64,000 bases of DNA, taken from positions 1,736,001-1,800,000 of the forward strand of contig OZ345361.1 in assembly GCA_977006965.1 (NCBI GenBank). Reading direction: 5' to 3'. The notes beneath the pieces were generated by a model that had not been told where the DNA came from, did no database searches, and saw only the letters and a program-made list of their open reading frames with translations. Position numbers and translations under genes: made by a program. Numbering within the stretch: position 1 is the first letter of the stretch; each line of letters begins with the position of its first letter. This document shows, piece by piece, positions 52,194 through 62,184 of this stretch. Source of the stretch: Phymatolithon calcareum. Lineage: Eukaryota > Rhodophyta > Florideophyceae > Hapalidiales.

Positions 52194-52739
52194 GGTTTGC
52201 CAAGGTGAGACATCGACAGCCGGCCATAAAATACGCAAGCTGGAGGTTCCCTCAAGTGAGCACGACGCTAATATCGAATACATTCGGAACGGCAGCAGAG
52301 CGCCACCTGGAGACCATACGCATGAACCCAACAAAGTATGAACTGGAATCCGGGGAAATGTTAAGAACGGAAAAGGCATTAGACTCCATACTACTCTACA
52401 GTGTCACCATAATTGACAATATGGAGAACGATGAGTCCCTTTATAGGGACCAGACGATATATTAGAATGTACAAGTTATGAAAAGCTGCTCCCGTACAGT
52501 CTTAGGAGTGTTAATGAGGGCTTTCAAATAAACGACTAAAGAGTTGCAAAAAAATCCTCGTTTACCGCCTCAGCTCCTGTTCTAAAGAAAGTGGTGTTCT
52601 CATGCTCTTGACATTGCTTTTCAAATCCTATTTGTAGACTCAAAACCATGTGGGATGTTTGTGGGGATGGCCGCTCCTGTCAATGTCAAAACATAGATTG
52701 GCATTGGGCTTCATTCTAAGATTTGAGCGCAGTGGCTTC
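52194..52739. other. no gene seen
   Basis: Continues from the LINE remnant; contains a further open frame (52205-52465) without motif. Confidence 0.35.
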
Positions 52740-52946
52740 TTAGTGGAACGCCACACTCCACCGCCCCAAATGGCCAATATCGCTGAGGATGAACACCCAC
52801 GCGCGCTGCACACGCCATCGGCACCCACGACCCCGCGGGAGTACGTCGTGGGTCACATCGCCGACTATTGCCAAGAGGACATGACTTTCCGCGTCCGTTG
52901 GCACAGGTATCCACCGGAGGACGACACTTGGGGGCCTCCTGGGTGA
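52740..52946 (+). pseudogene. chromodomain fragment, probably from a Ty3/Gypsy chromovirus-type retrotransposon
   Basis: Encodes REYVVGHIADYCQEDMTFR, then VRWHRYPPEDDTWGPPG, which fits a chromodomain (Y-x-V-E-x-I...Y-x-V-x-W-x-x-Y...D-x-T-W-E-P). Such domains sit at the end of the integrase of plant and algal chromoviral retrotransposons. Frame ends at 52946. No integrase core or polymerase is adjacent. Confidence 0.6.
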
Positions 52947-53439
52947 TTTCTATACAACATTTTCGCCTCGTATTTCCGCCGCGAAAAGCGCAAGATGCCT
53001 TTCGACATGCGTCAATTGTGCGCCTAAACGCCCGGCTCGTATGACCAAATGATCTTTCGCCCGATCGCTCCCGGCCCCTGGGACCTTCCCGGACACTCTC
53101 TATGGAGGAGTGAGTGGCAGCGCAAGCCCGTGCGCTGCCCAGAAGGGCCTTAAGATCATCCACGCTCAAAAGCGCTCGTCCACCGGGTCGCCCATGTCTA
53201 CCCCGCCCCTTCAGTCAGGACACAAGGGCCGCTTCTGTTCCCCGTGCCAAATTGGCGCCTGGCCAACTTGCCGATGGTTAAATGGCCACCAAAAGTGGTA
53301 AAAGTACTCTAAATATCGACCCCTAGCCAAAACTACTGCTCACCCCTAGCATAATATACTCTCGTACTCACCCTAGTCGAACCTACTACTCATCCGTTTC
53401 TCAGAGTACTCTACGCGACGGTGAAATTTATTACGTACG

Positions 53440-55828
53440 CTACTCTCTCTGGTTTAGCTCCTCGTCGCAAATATTGATATTATTTCCGTCATCAAAGGCG
53501 GTGAGATCGATGATCATGGACTGAGCCGCTCTGTCGATGTGCTTTCGCTTCGCCTCAACAAGGTTGTGGATGTTGAGCCTACCGCATGTCTGTGAGAAGT
53601 GACCGGTGTGTCCGCACGAGGAGCAGTGACTGGCCCTCATTTCGGACGGCACGTAGGGCTTCTTGCGCTTGCGGCCCGGCTTAGCGACAAATTCAAACGG
53701 CAACAAATCTTCCTGTACTTGCTGGTCAACAATGACTGCAACACGCGTGATGCTACCCTCGTGTTGCTTGGCACACGTTCGCAACACCCATACGTCCCCG
53801 AATCAGTGCTTGTTCCACGGGTCGAACGCGATCCGATGCTGCACCAAGCGCCTAGAAGCGTAAAAAAGTGCAGCGACAACGTGGCTGCATGGCCGCCGGT
53901 GCTCTTCAAAGTGGCGGCAAGATCATGTTGCGTGGTATTTGCTGCTAACTGTCGCATTGAATGGTGTCACTTCATTGCGAACAACAAAGCTCAGACTGTC
54001 GCTTTCGATGTCCTCCGGCTCCACAAGCAGCTTCTCCGCTCGGACCACTTTTCCAAGATGCTTCTTGTAGCAGTAAGGCGTTAGAAACTTTCATTCCGTC
54101 ATCATCTGGTGAGCTATCAGGCCTCCTTTGAAGCGTTCATCGGACATTTGTCCGCTTACAGAGGCCACAAGGTTACAGATTGGTTCTGCACGCACTTTGA
54201 AAAGCGCACTGTTGGTCTGCTCAGAGCTGTTAGAGCTCAAGACACCCAGACGGGGGAGTCTACGACGAAGGAACTCGTACGTTACGCACGTGTGCTTGCG
54301 CTCCAAAAACCACGTCATTAGCGGCTCACTGTCTGCCTTGAGCTGCTCGAGCAAGTGGTTCACGTAATGCTCAGTTCTAGCGTAGACTATCGACCACAGT
54401 ACGGCACGGACTCCATCGCTGTGCTTGATTCCCGCCGATCGGGGAGCCAAGCGCACCTCGTGCGTGTTTCGCTGTGTGAAGAGAGCAGTTCTGACACTTC
54501 GGCCGAGTCTAGACCTTTGGCGCCGTCTGACATTACGATTGTAATGTTAGGGAAGCTTGCAATACAGCTCGAGAGGAATCTCTTCTAGCTGAGTGAGCTC
54601 TCTCCCTGTGCGATGCCGAATGCCAGAGTTGTCTCCTGTCTCTTGGAATCATACGTCGTTAGGGTGAAAAGCTGTCCCTGAGTCACTGAGATCAGGTGGG
54701 CCGCGTAAACACTGAAGAACTTTTGAAGGCCGTCCAGGTCTCCATCGCCCCCTTTGGGAAAAAGAAAATCCTGTGAAGCTGCTGCCGTGTCGTCCCAGAG
54801 AGATACGTTGTGGTGAGTGTGTACACTCCGCCGAGATCGCGCTGCCGCACTGCGGCCAGGTACGAGCGCAGTACTCTGATTTGAGCCAGGTGGTGGAAAT
54901 CTGTGCCCAGCTTGGAAGCCACTATGGCGTGCGCGTGTGTGAGCTTTAAGACGAAACCGCATTGTTTGAGGACCATTTCCGTCAGCTGTGCGGCATTTAC
55001 ATTGACTCGGCCTCTTGTGGCAACAAATTCAGTCAGCACGGGCGCCCGCCGCGCGAGTAGCTCCGTATTGAACTGGCGCTCCCTTGAGGAGTGTGGTGGC
55101 GCAGATCAGGGGATCTTAGTCACGGATTAGTCCGGGAACGGTTGGCCCGAAAGGCCGTGCAAGGGTCTCTCCCGATGGAGGTTAGTGGCAGAGCAATCAA
55201 CAACACACGCACAGAATTGGGGTCCAATCGCAAGAGGACACCAACGTCCGAACGCAAACACAAGGGCGAGGGTCCGAAGACCGAGGCTTTACAGACGGCG
55301 CAGAGTCGAGCTCGTACGCGAGGCCTTCCCTGAGGCGAAAGGACCGCGAAGGTTGGAACGGAAAACGGCCGATCTGGACCAAACACGGGTTGCCCCGTTT
55401 ACTGAAGGCCGGCGGCGAGAGCCGGCCATATACTTCCAAATTAGTCTTATCATACTACAACTAACCCTAAGCGGAGAGGCCGGCGAGGCCGAAGGCACAG
55501 GGTGTAAGCCCTTGAGGGCTGTAATGGCCGCGGAAAAACAAGGCGTCAAAGCCACCCATCCATACTACTACAAGGAGCCTCCAACACAGCTGTGCCCGAT
55601 TGACTTAGCGATACTGACACCTCCGACGCTCGGCAGCGCGCTGACGTTCACGCGGAAGGTACAAGCTGTGCGCTGGCTACAGATGAGTGTCAGACTCTGC
55701 TTTTTGCGCCTCTCCACGAGGTGTGCCTTCCCGATTGATGTGCTGTGGGAGACCACGACGTTAACAACATCATCGAAGCTTGATCCAACGTAGTCGCCCA
55801 CCTGTAGCACGAGCTCCATCTTGTTCAT
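53440..55828 (-). pseudogene. MULE transposase pseudogene
   Basis: Starts at 55828 (MNKMELVLQVGD) with a FAR1/FLYWCH-like N-terminal region (SLTLICSQRTACTFRVNV), is cut by a solo LTR at 55092-55572, resumes with the transposase core (54091-55039, several frames; FLERKHTCVTYEFL, then NSSEQTNSAL), then a SWIM finger at about 53880-53940 in which the first Cys codon is a TGA stop, and a CCHC knuckle CSSCGHTGHFSQTC near 53600. At least one stop and several frameshifts make it non-functional. Confidence 0.8.
55092..55572. mobile_element. solo LTR inside the MULE, 5-bp TSD
   Basis: 481 bp, from TGTGGTGGCGCAGATC to CCATCCATACTACTACA, i.e. TG...CA ends, flanked by exact AGGAG duplications (55087-55091 and 55573-55577). 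Related to 63028-63517 in inverted orientation. No internal retrotransposon sequence, so a solo LTR left by recombination. Confidence 0.9.
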
Positions 55829-56051
55829 TGTTTCAGAGTGAGTAGTGCGGGAGCGTTGTGCGTTGAGCTTTTCAGGCGAATTCGAAGATGTGCACAAAAC
55901 TTGGATCAAGGGGAAGGAGCAGCTACCTCCCATTTTTCCTCCAAAAACAGCAGCTCTCAGCGCTCCACGTAACTGATGAGTAGTACTTTTGGCTTGGATG
56001 GATGTTTAGCGTACTTTTACCACTATTGGCGACCATTTAGCGAATTTCATC

Positions 56052-57081
56052 GTTCATTTTTCGCCCTAATTTACAGTCTACTTTGGCCGTTAATTTTTTG
56101 GGTGCTTATATCTGCAAAGCGCATGGCCTTCATACGGGCATCTAACTCCAACTTAATAAAGCCGCAAGCCGCTCGCGATGGCACGGCGAATGTCGCGCAG
56201 CCGGTGTCGGGCGTTGCGCTCTAGGATCACCGTGCCCAACGCACGCGCGGTACATCGCGTACTCGGCCTCAACGGTCACGTCCACTACTGCTGGCCTCGC
56301 GGCCTAAGCACTTCTCGCCGAACGACGCGTCGATTCGCGAAGAAGCACAGATAAAGGACACACTCGGCCGCTGCGCGCCCCCCCGAGCTTCGATTCGATA
56401 CGCCGTTGGTGCACTTCCCCGACCTCCTCGAGGTACCAGTCAATGATTTCCGAGCTCGTCTCTTCGTACATCAAGGCCAATACATCAGACTCTAACGGGT
56501 TCTTCCACGGCCGGCGGAGCATACGGAACAGAGTCGAATCCACAAGGACTTCTGCAGCCCGCTCCTGCATTGCGTTTGCTTTGGGCTTCATCCCAGAGCT
56601 GCACCAATAAATCAAAAGCCTCCAGAGCCGACTTTCCAACTTCCATCGAGGCCCAGTCACGTTCAAAGACTTGAAAGACAGGTTCGACGGCATGTTGAAA
56701 CACGTGGCAACATTGCATGATATTTTGGACCCGTACCCTGATGCTATCCCAGCGGAGACTTAAGACATGTTCCGCAGCTCCATAAATTCAGTTCGAAATT
56801 GCCTCAAAAGCGCCAATAACATCATGGATGTGTTTGCGCAGAAAGGATTCGCAGGAAGCAGCTCCGGGAAGCGTGCAGCGCTTTTCAGTTTTTTCGACGT
56901 GCAGCGCGGGCCAATTCGTATGCAGAACAGATGTCAACTTTGGAGATACAGCTCAACAAGGCCTCCAACTCTTTGCAATCACTCGTTAGCGATCTAACTC
57001 TGTGCTTGGAGATGGACAACCTACAAATATCCACATCTACAGCTAGCACAGAATGTAGTTATAGGCAGTGCACCAGACCTT
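56052..57081. other. no clear gene; weak minus-strand frame
   Basis: A minus-strand frame (56304-56693) rich in Leu, Arg and Glu has a VLALMYEETSSEIIDWYLEE stretch that I do not recognise; it may be transposase debris. No firm feature. Confidence 0.35.
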
Positions 57082-59291
57082 CAGGTATTGGGAGTAATAT
57101 ACTGCTATTGATATGTTTTTGAACACGAGGTATGTAATGCAATACGTATTGAAAGATTCGAGTGGCACATCTGTAAACAGAATTGATACGTTCTTGTGAG
57201 CGTTTCTAGACTTAACGTGGTGGTTTTGTAACGTTGCAAGGATCTTACGATATTGAGTTAAACAAACTGGTATTGCTCCTCGCTTTCAGTAATCCACTTC
57301 TCTTGGTGCCGTCCTCTTCGAAAAGATGGCCCCGAAACCCAAACTAGAGTCTATCGTCAAAACGCTCATGACAAAACAAGCCGATACCGTTAAAGACATT
57401 TCATCGCGGAAAAGCACCAACATCACGCGACACAACGTGCCTTGTTTTTTATTCATGCCCGCATGAGTACCGCTGCAGAAACGACCCCCTGTTGTTACTT
57501 TTACGAAAGGCCCTCGATGGCGTAACCCTTATTCACATCTATTGTTATGTATGTCGGGCAGAAATGAGCCGAAACTGATGGAGATGTATAGCACTTGCGT
57601 TGAAGAAGAAGGAACTCAAGACGTTCATCGCGATATCTCTTCCTTTTTCCGAACCAGTTAATCGTCTACTGGTCGGGAGAAGACTATGTACCAGTACATC
57701 GACATCCTCATCTCACTATCGCTACCTCTATTGTACATTGAGAATTCGAAATTTCATGACTTTAGCAAGGTCGATGAGAACATATCCATCAAAGCGTTGC
57801 GCGAAACGATGTTCAAGTTGGTAGAACTTGTTGAAAATTCTGTCAAGAACGATCTTGAATACACGCGTGGGGCCCATGCATGACGGATGGAGCAAAAATG
57901 GTTCTCACTACCTTGGGATTTACGCAGTGTTCATAAGGAAGGTAACCCATTTGGATGGTGGACAAAGCGTCGTACGAGAGGAACTGGCGATGCCTTTATT
58001 ATCGATGTCACCATTCGCCAAACGTGACACTGATGGTGAAATTGAGAGTTCTCACGCAATATCCTTCGACACCGAGGCTCACATTCAACAGTTCGAACAT
58101 ATGTTCAACTATTATCACGTCGATGTGCACTATTGGGCAGTCTGTCAAATTGGAGATAGCTGTGCCCTGAACAAGTGCATAGCCGACAAGATGGAGATCC
58201 CGCATGTCGGGTGTTGTAACCACAAACTGGCACTATAAGTGAACAGTATGGTAGCTGCTCCGTCTTCGAGAGGAGTTCTTGATGACGTTCGCACTACGTT
58301 GCGCGAATGTAAAGTAAGCATCAAAATCGAGCGATGCTGCACCGCCTTACGAATATTGCACCAGTGCTTCCTTGTGCAACTCGGTGGTCAGGACTTTCCT
58401 CTATGATGAATCCTTTTGTTCGAATTCGAGTGGAGCTGGAAGAAGTCGCCGATACGGATGGATTAGAGCTATCGATTTCACGTTCATCGCACTTTCGTTT
58501 GCAGTGCAATAAGTTAGCGGCACATCTGAAAGGCATCAACACTCTATCAATCGCGATTCAAAAGCGACATGCTACTCTGGACGAGTGTCGTTTCGCGTTG
58601 GACACATTGACAAATACTATACAAGTTCAGCGAAATGTGGTTGGAGCGCCGTTATACGGGTGCAATCTCAAGGACAACTACATCAAGCTCCACTCTGTGC
58701 ACTCACCGAACTCTACTTTAGAGGCGGGGGTATTCAGAATTCAGAGAAACGAATTAGCGACGATGAAGGACGAAGAAACGGCAGCATGTGCGCACCTGAG
58801 GATGCAGTCTGAGACGATAGAACATGGAAGCGGACCTGAAGATGAAGATGATACTTTCTCGAGGGCTGAAATTTTCAAGAAGCGAAAGCGTCATCGTCGT
58901 GAACCTGCTCAGACCTACATGAATCTGAAATTTATTCTTGGTTCTTCTGCCGAAATCGAACGACTGTTTTCACTTGTCGTCGGCATCCTTGCTGATAATA
59001 TGCAGCGAATTACTCCTCTGCTCTTCGAGTCTTTGCTATTCTTGAAAGCCAATCGAATTACTGGGATTTTCAAACCATCGTTACTGCGATGGCCGATGTC
59101 AATAGCGCTCGAGTTGCTGAACGTACTGGGGAGAATGCTGAGCAGCAAGTTTTATTAGATATGTAACCATGTTTTTGTAAAAGGTACGTCAATAGCAATA
59201 GACATATTGGTTCACGTTCTGTTATTGCAATAGCTATTCCGGCTAGGCGTTGCCTGCCAATACAATAGCAATATATTACTACCAATCCCTG
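57082..59291. mobile_element. hAT transposon, full-length but decayed, 8-bp TSD
   Basis: The left end CAGGTATTGGGAGTAATATA and the reversed right end CAGGGATTGGTAGTAATATA are matching terminal inverted repeats of about 30 bp. Flanking 8-bp duplication CAGACCTT / CAGGCCTT (57074-57081, 59292-59299; 7 of 8). Length 2210 bp. Encloses a transposase pseudogene on the plus strand. It lies just upstream of the NB-ARC gene remnant. Confidence 0.9.
57326..59158 (+). pseudogene. hAT transposase pseudogene
   Basis: Begins MAPKPKLESIVKTLMTKQAD at 57326, stops after about 45 codons, and continues in other frames (57686-57883, 57828-58238, 58334-59158). The last part contains the hAT C-terminal dimerisation motif (ILGSSAEIERLFSLVVGIL, then RITPLLFESLLFLKAN). 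Stops and frameshifts make it inactive. Confidence 0.85.
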
Positions 59292-59380
59292 CAGGCCTTC
59301 TTCCTGCAGTTTCGTTGGACTTCGACGCTACAGACGCAGATGATTAACCTGTCACGCCGGAAGGCAAGCTTAAACGCTCC

Positions 59381-62050
59381 GTGCTCATGGGCACCGAAGT
59401 GACTGCGGACGCTGGTGTCATGCACCCTGCATACGGCGTGGTTGGAATGGCCGGAGTCGGAAAGACAATAGCCTTGCAGGGTCTGGCTTATGACGAGGAT
59501 ATCCGAAACCTTTTTTCAACGGTGTGCACTAGATATATCACTTGGAGAAGGAGCGACACTGCGTTCTGCTATGGACGAGATTGCCAGGATCATGAAGATA
59601 ACCGGAGCAAAAGATACAGACCGCACAGTTGAGAGGTACTCTTCCCTTCGTGAAGCGGTGGACTGTGCGGTCAAGTAGTTCAAAGACCACATATGCTTAT
59701 ACTTTGTGGACGACATATGGCCCACAGAGAGCTGCCGAACCGGGTACCTCAATGAGCTTCGGCAGTTATTACGATCATGCCAACGGGGTCGAATGGCAAT
59801 TACTACCCGAAGTGTTGCAATTGCGCAAAATACAGGACGAATCGTTGACTTCGGCACTAGAGATCCTCATGGAGCTGTTTCGAGGAAACTTTTCATGTCC
59901 TATGCAAGCGGCTCAGCACGTCAAGAGTCGCCGACAGGGCAAGTTCGGCAACTCGGAAGCAGAATTTCAAGAATACTCTCTCTTTGTGCCGGACTACTAT
60001 CGATCGCGGGATCCGCCGTTGATCTGCTTGTGAGGCTGCATGCTGATTATGAAAGTGCTTGCTAAACATACGCTGGTAAGCTTGAGAGCACGAATGGATG
60101 TCTTGTGGATGAGAAGAGCAGCGACGGCTCAAGTCTGAGTGCGTGTATTCATTGAGTTTGAAGTACCTCCAAGTGAAGTTCATCAAATGGAAGTTTCAAA
60201 ATGCAGTATCATCGATCTATACATGAGTTTATGTGTGCTGGAGAATCAGACATAGGTGCCCAAGTCAGTTTTTTCTAGGATGTGGCAATTGGACGAGAAA
60301 TCTGCTTCCACCGAGGCGAATTTATTGTGTTGCATGAGCCTCGCCAAGACTAATTTCTGGAAAGACACACCTGTTTCTACTGGAGAAGCGGGGCTAATGA
60401 TTCATGATCTCCATCTTGAGTTCTGTAGTCCAGAAGCAGATAAGCGGAAGATACAACCTCTATTGCACTACGGGCTTTTGGAAGGGTATTTGAAACGAGA
60501 TCAAAACAAACCCGAGATCTCAACACAACGCGACGGCGGCTTGTTGAATGCACAGGCATTGACAACACTGCCATGTGGATCGTGGTGGTCTGGAGAAGTT
60601 CCCAAGGACAGGTACATTCATGAAAACTTTGCGAGGCATTTATCACTGTCGGGCTCCGTTTGGGAACTGGCATCGTTGCTGCTGGACGGTCGCTGGACTA
60701 ACTTGCGAATGGAAATTGGGGGCATCCTGGCTCTCAAGACTGACTTTGAGTGTCTTGAAAGGAGTGATAACCTGAATACTGCGCAAGGCGACATGAAGCA
60801 AAGCTTCAAATTTATTTTCAATGCGATCAGTGTTTCCTGGGGTAGAGAATTCGATGAGCGTCGCGCTTTTCTGTGCGGGAACGGAGAACGAATTTGTGGC
60901 TGCATATGTGAGGAGATTGAAGGAGCACACTGGAAGTCCGTATTTGCTTCCAGTGAATCCATTTCTTCCCAATGTGCACAGTGCCCAAATATTAGAGATA
61001 CCTTTAGGTGGCTCTTGTGGGTCGATTGCGTACTCCCCATGTGGGTGCTATATGGCCGCAGGTGGGGGCCGAGGCGTTTCCGTTCTCTAAGAAACTACTG
61101 AAACAATATTGAAAAGATTGACAGGGCATACTCGTACTGTCACTGGAGTTGCGTTTGCAGGACCCAAGAAACTAATCTCAGGGTCGGCCAACAATACATT
61201 GTGCGCTTGGGAGTGGGAGACATATACCAAACCAGTGCAGGCTCTTGTCGGTCACACGGGAAAGGTACCTGTCGTTTCAGTTAGCAGCGATATGAAGCGG
61301 ATGTTATCCGGCTCTCGGGATGGGATGCAACGAATGGAAATCAAATAAGAGAGTTTGTGCAAGACGGAAGAATTTCTTCATTTGCTGTTCATGGAGACAA
61401 TCGAACAGTTGCACTTGGCCTATACAATTTTGATACAAAGACTGAAACTGTGAATGTTGTGCACAGCTGCACGGGAGCAACGATATCAAATTCTTAAGAT
61501 ACCACCGCTTTTGCAGGCGGAGTGTGGTCTCTCGCATTCAGCCCGATCAGCGGATGCTTAGCATCAGGACCATCCAACAGCGCAGTCCGATTGCGAGACA
61601 CAAAAACGTGGAGGAAAATTGGCGAACCTCTTGAGGGACACCAGGGTGCTGTAACTTGTGTCGCCTTCAGTCCTAACGGACAGCAAATTGTGTCTGGATC
61701 AGGCGACCGAACTTTTGCGACTGTGGATATTGCAACCAGGACCACCGTTTGGGTGTCACCAGACCATCACAGGGTGGCACAGAGCGTTGTCTTTAGTCCG
61801 GATGGAAAAAGAATCATCTCTGGCTGTGCAAATGGCACTGCTCGTGTTTGGAACGTTAACCTTGACACAAAAGCAGTGAAAGAAAATCGCGCAAAGACTG
61901 CAAAGGCAATGAGTGTTGCGATCAGTCCGGACGGGCTGCGAGTTGCGATTGGAACTGAAAAAAAGTTGTACGCTTCTGGGACACGCATGCTGGTAAACAA
62001 TACGATTGCAACGGATTGGAGCCAGAAGTGCAATCCGCAATACGGATTGT
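59381..62050 (+). pseudogene. NB-ARC-WD40 (NLR-like) gene, decayed
   Basis: Pieces in changing frames keep the order of an STAND NTPase: P-loop GVVGMAGVGKTIALQ (near 59450), Walker B LYFVDDIW (near 59700), RMAITTRS sensor (near 59790), CAGLLSIAGSAV GxP-type motif (near 60000), MIHDLHLEF of a winged-helix/MHD region (near 60400), then WD40 repeats (HTRTVTGVAFAGPKKLISGSA, GHQGAVTCVAFSPNGQQIVS, VVFSPDGKRIISGCANGT) to a stop near 62050. At least four frame changes. In living form it would be an intracellular sensor assembled like an NLR or APAF1; the N-terminal effector domain is missing, its place taken by the hAT element's edge. Confidence 0.8.
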
Positions 62051-62184
62051 ATCTTAGATTTCGCAGTAATACATATTGCAATTCAAGATTCCGCAGCAAT
62101 CTTCATTCCAATCTATATCCCTTTTATATCCGTAGAAACGATTTTACCCCGACTCAGTGATCAAATAGAATCTAAGACAAAGAA
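62051..62184. other. junction between NB-ARC remnant and hAT 2
   Basis: AT-rich. A CAGTAATACATATTGCAATTC at about 62060 could be the 3' terminus of the hAT element that follows, but its partner end is outside the window. Confidence 0.3.

Larger units (their letters stand above)
53273..56051. mobile_element. Mutator-like element (MULE), older and interrupted
   Basis: Termini share about 60 bp in inverted orientation (left TAAATGGCCACCAAAAGTGG, right, reversed, TAAATGGTCGCCAATAGTGG, each followed by related sequence). The right tip (reversed GATGAAATTCGC) resembles the TIR of the element at 4861. The left tip seems shortened and I find no matching target duplication, so the left border is approximate. 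Encloses a minus-strand transposase pseudogene and a solo LTR. Confidence 0.75.

Noticed and set aside
53273-53290. 9-bp target duplication for the larger MULE
   Set aside because: The base sequence outside the right TIR (GTTCATTTT) is not repeated outside the left TIR; the left tip is probably lost.
53110-53301. 63-codon plus-strand frame
   Set aside because: Lies between the chromodomain fragment and the MULE end and has no motif; likely chance.
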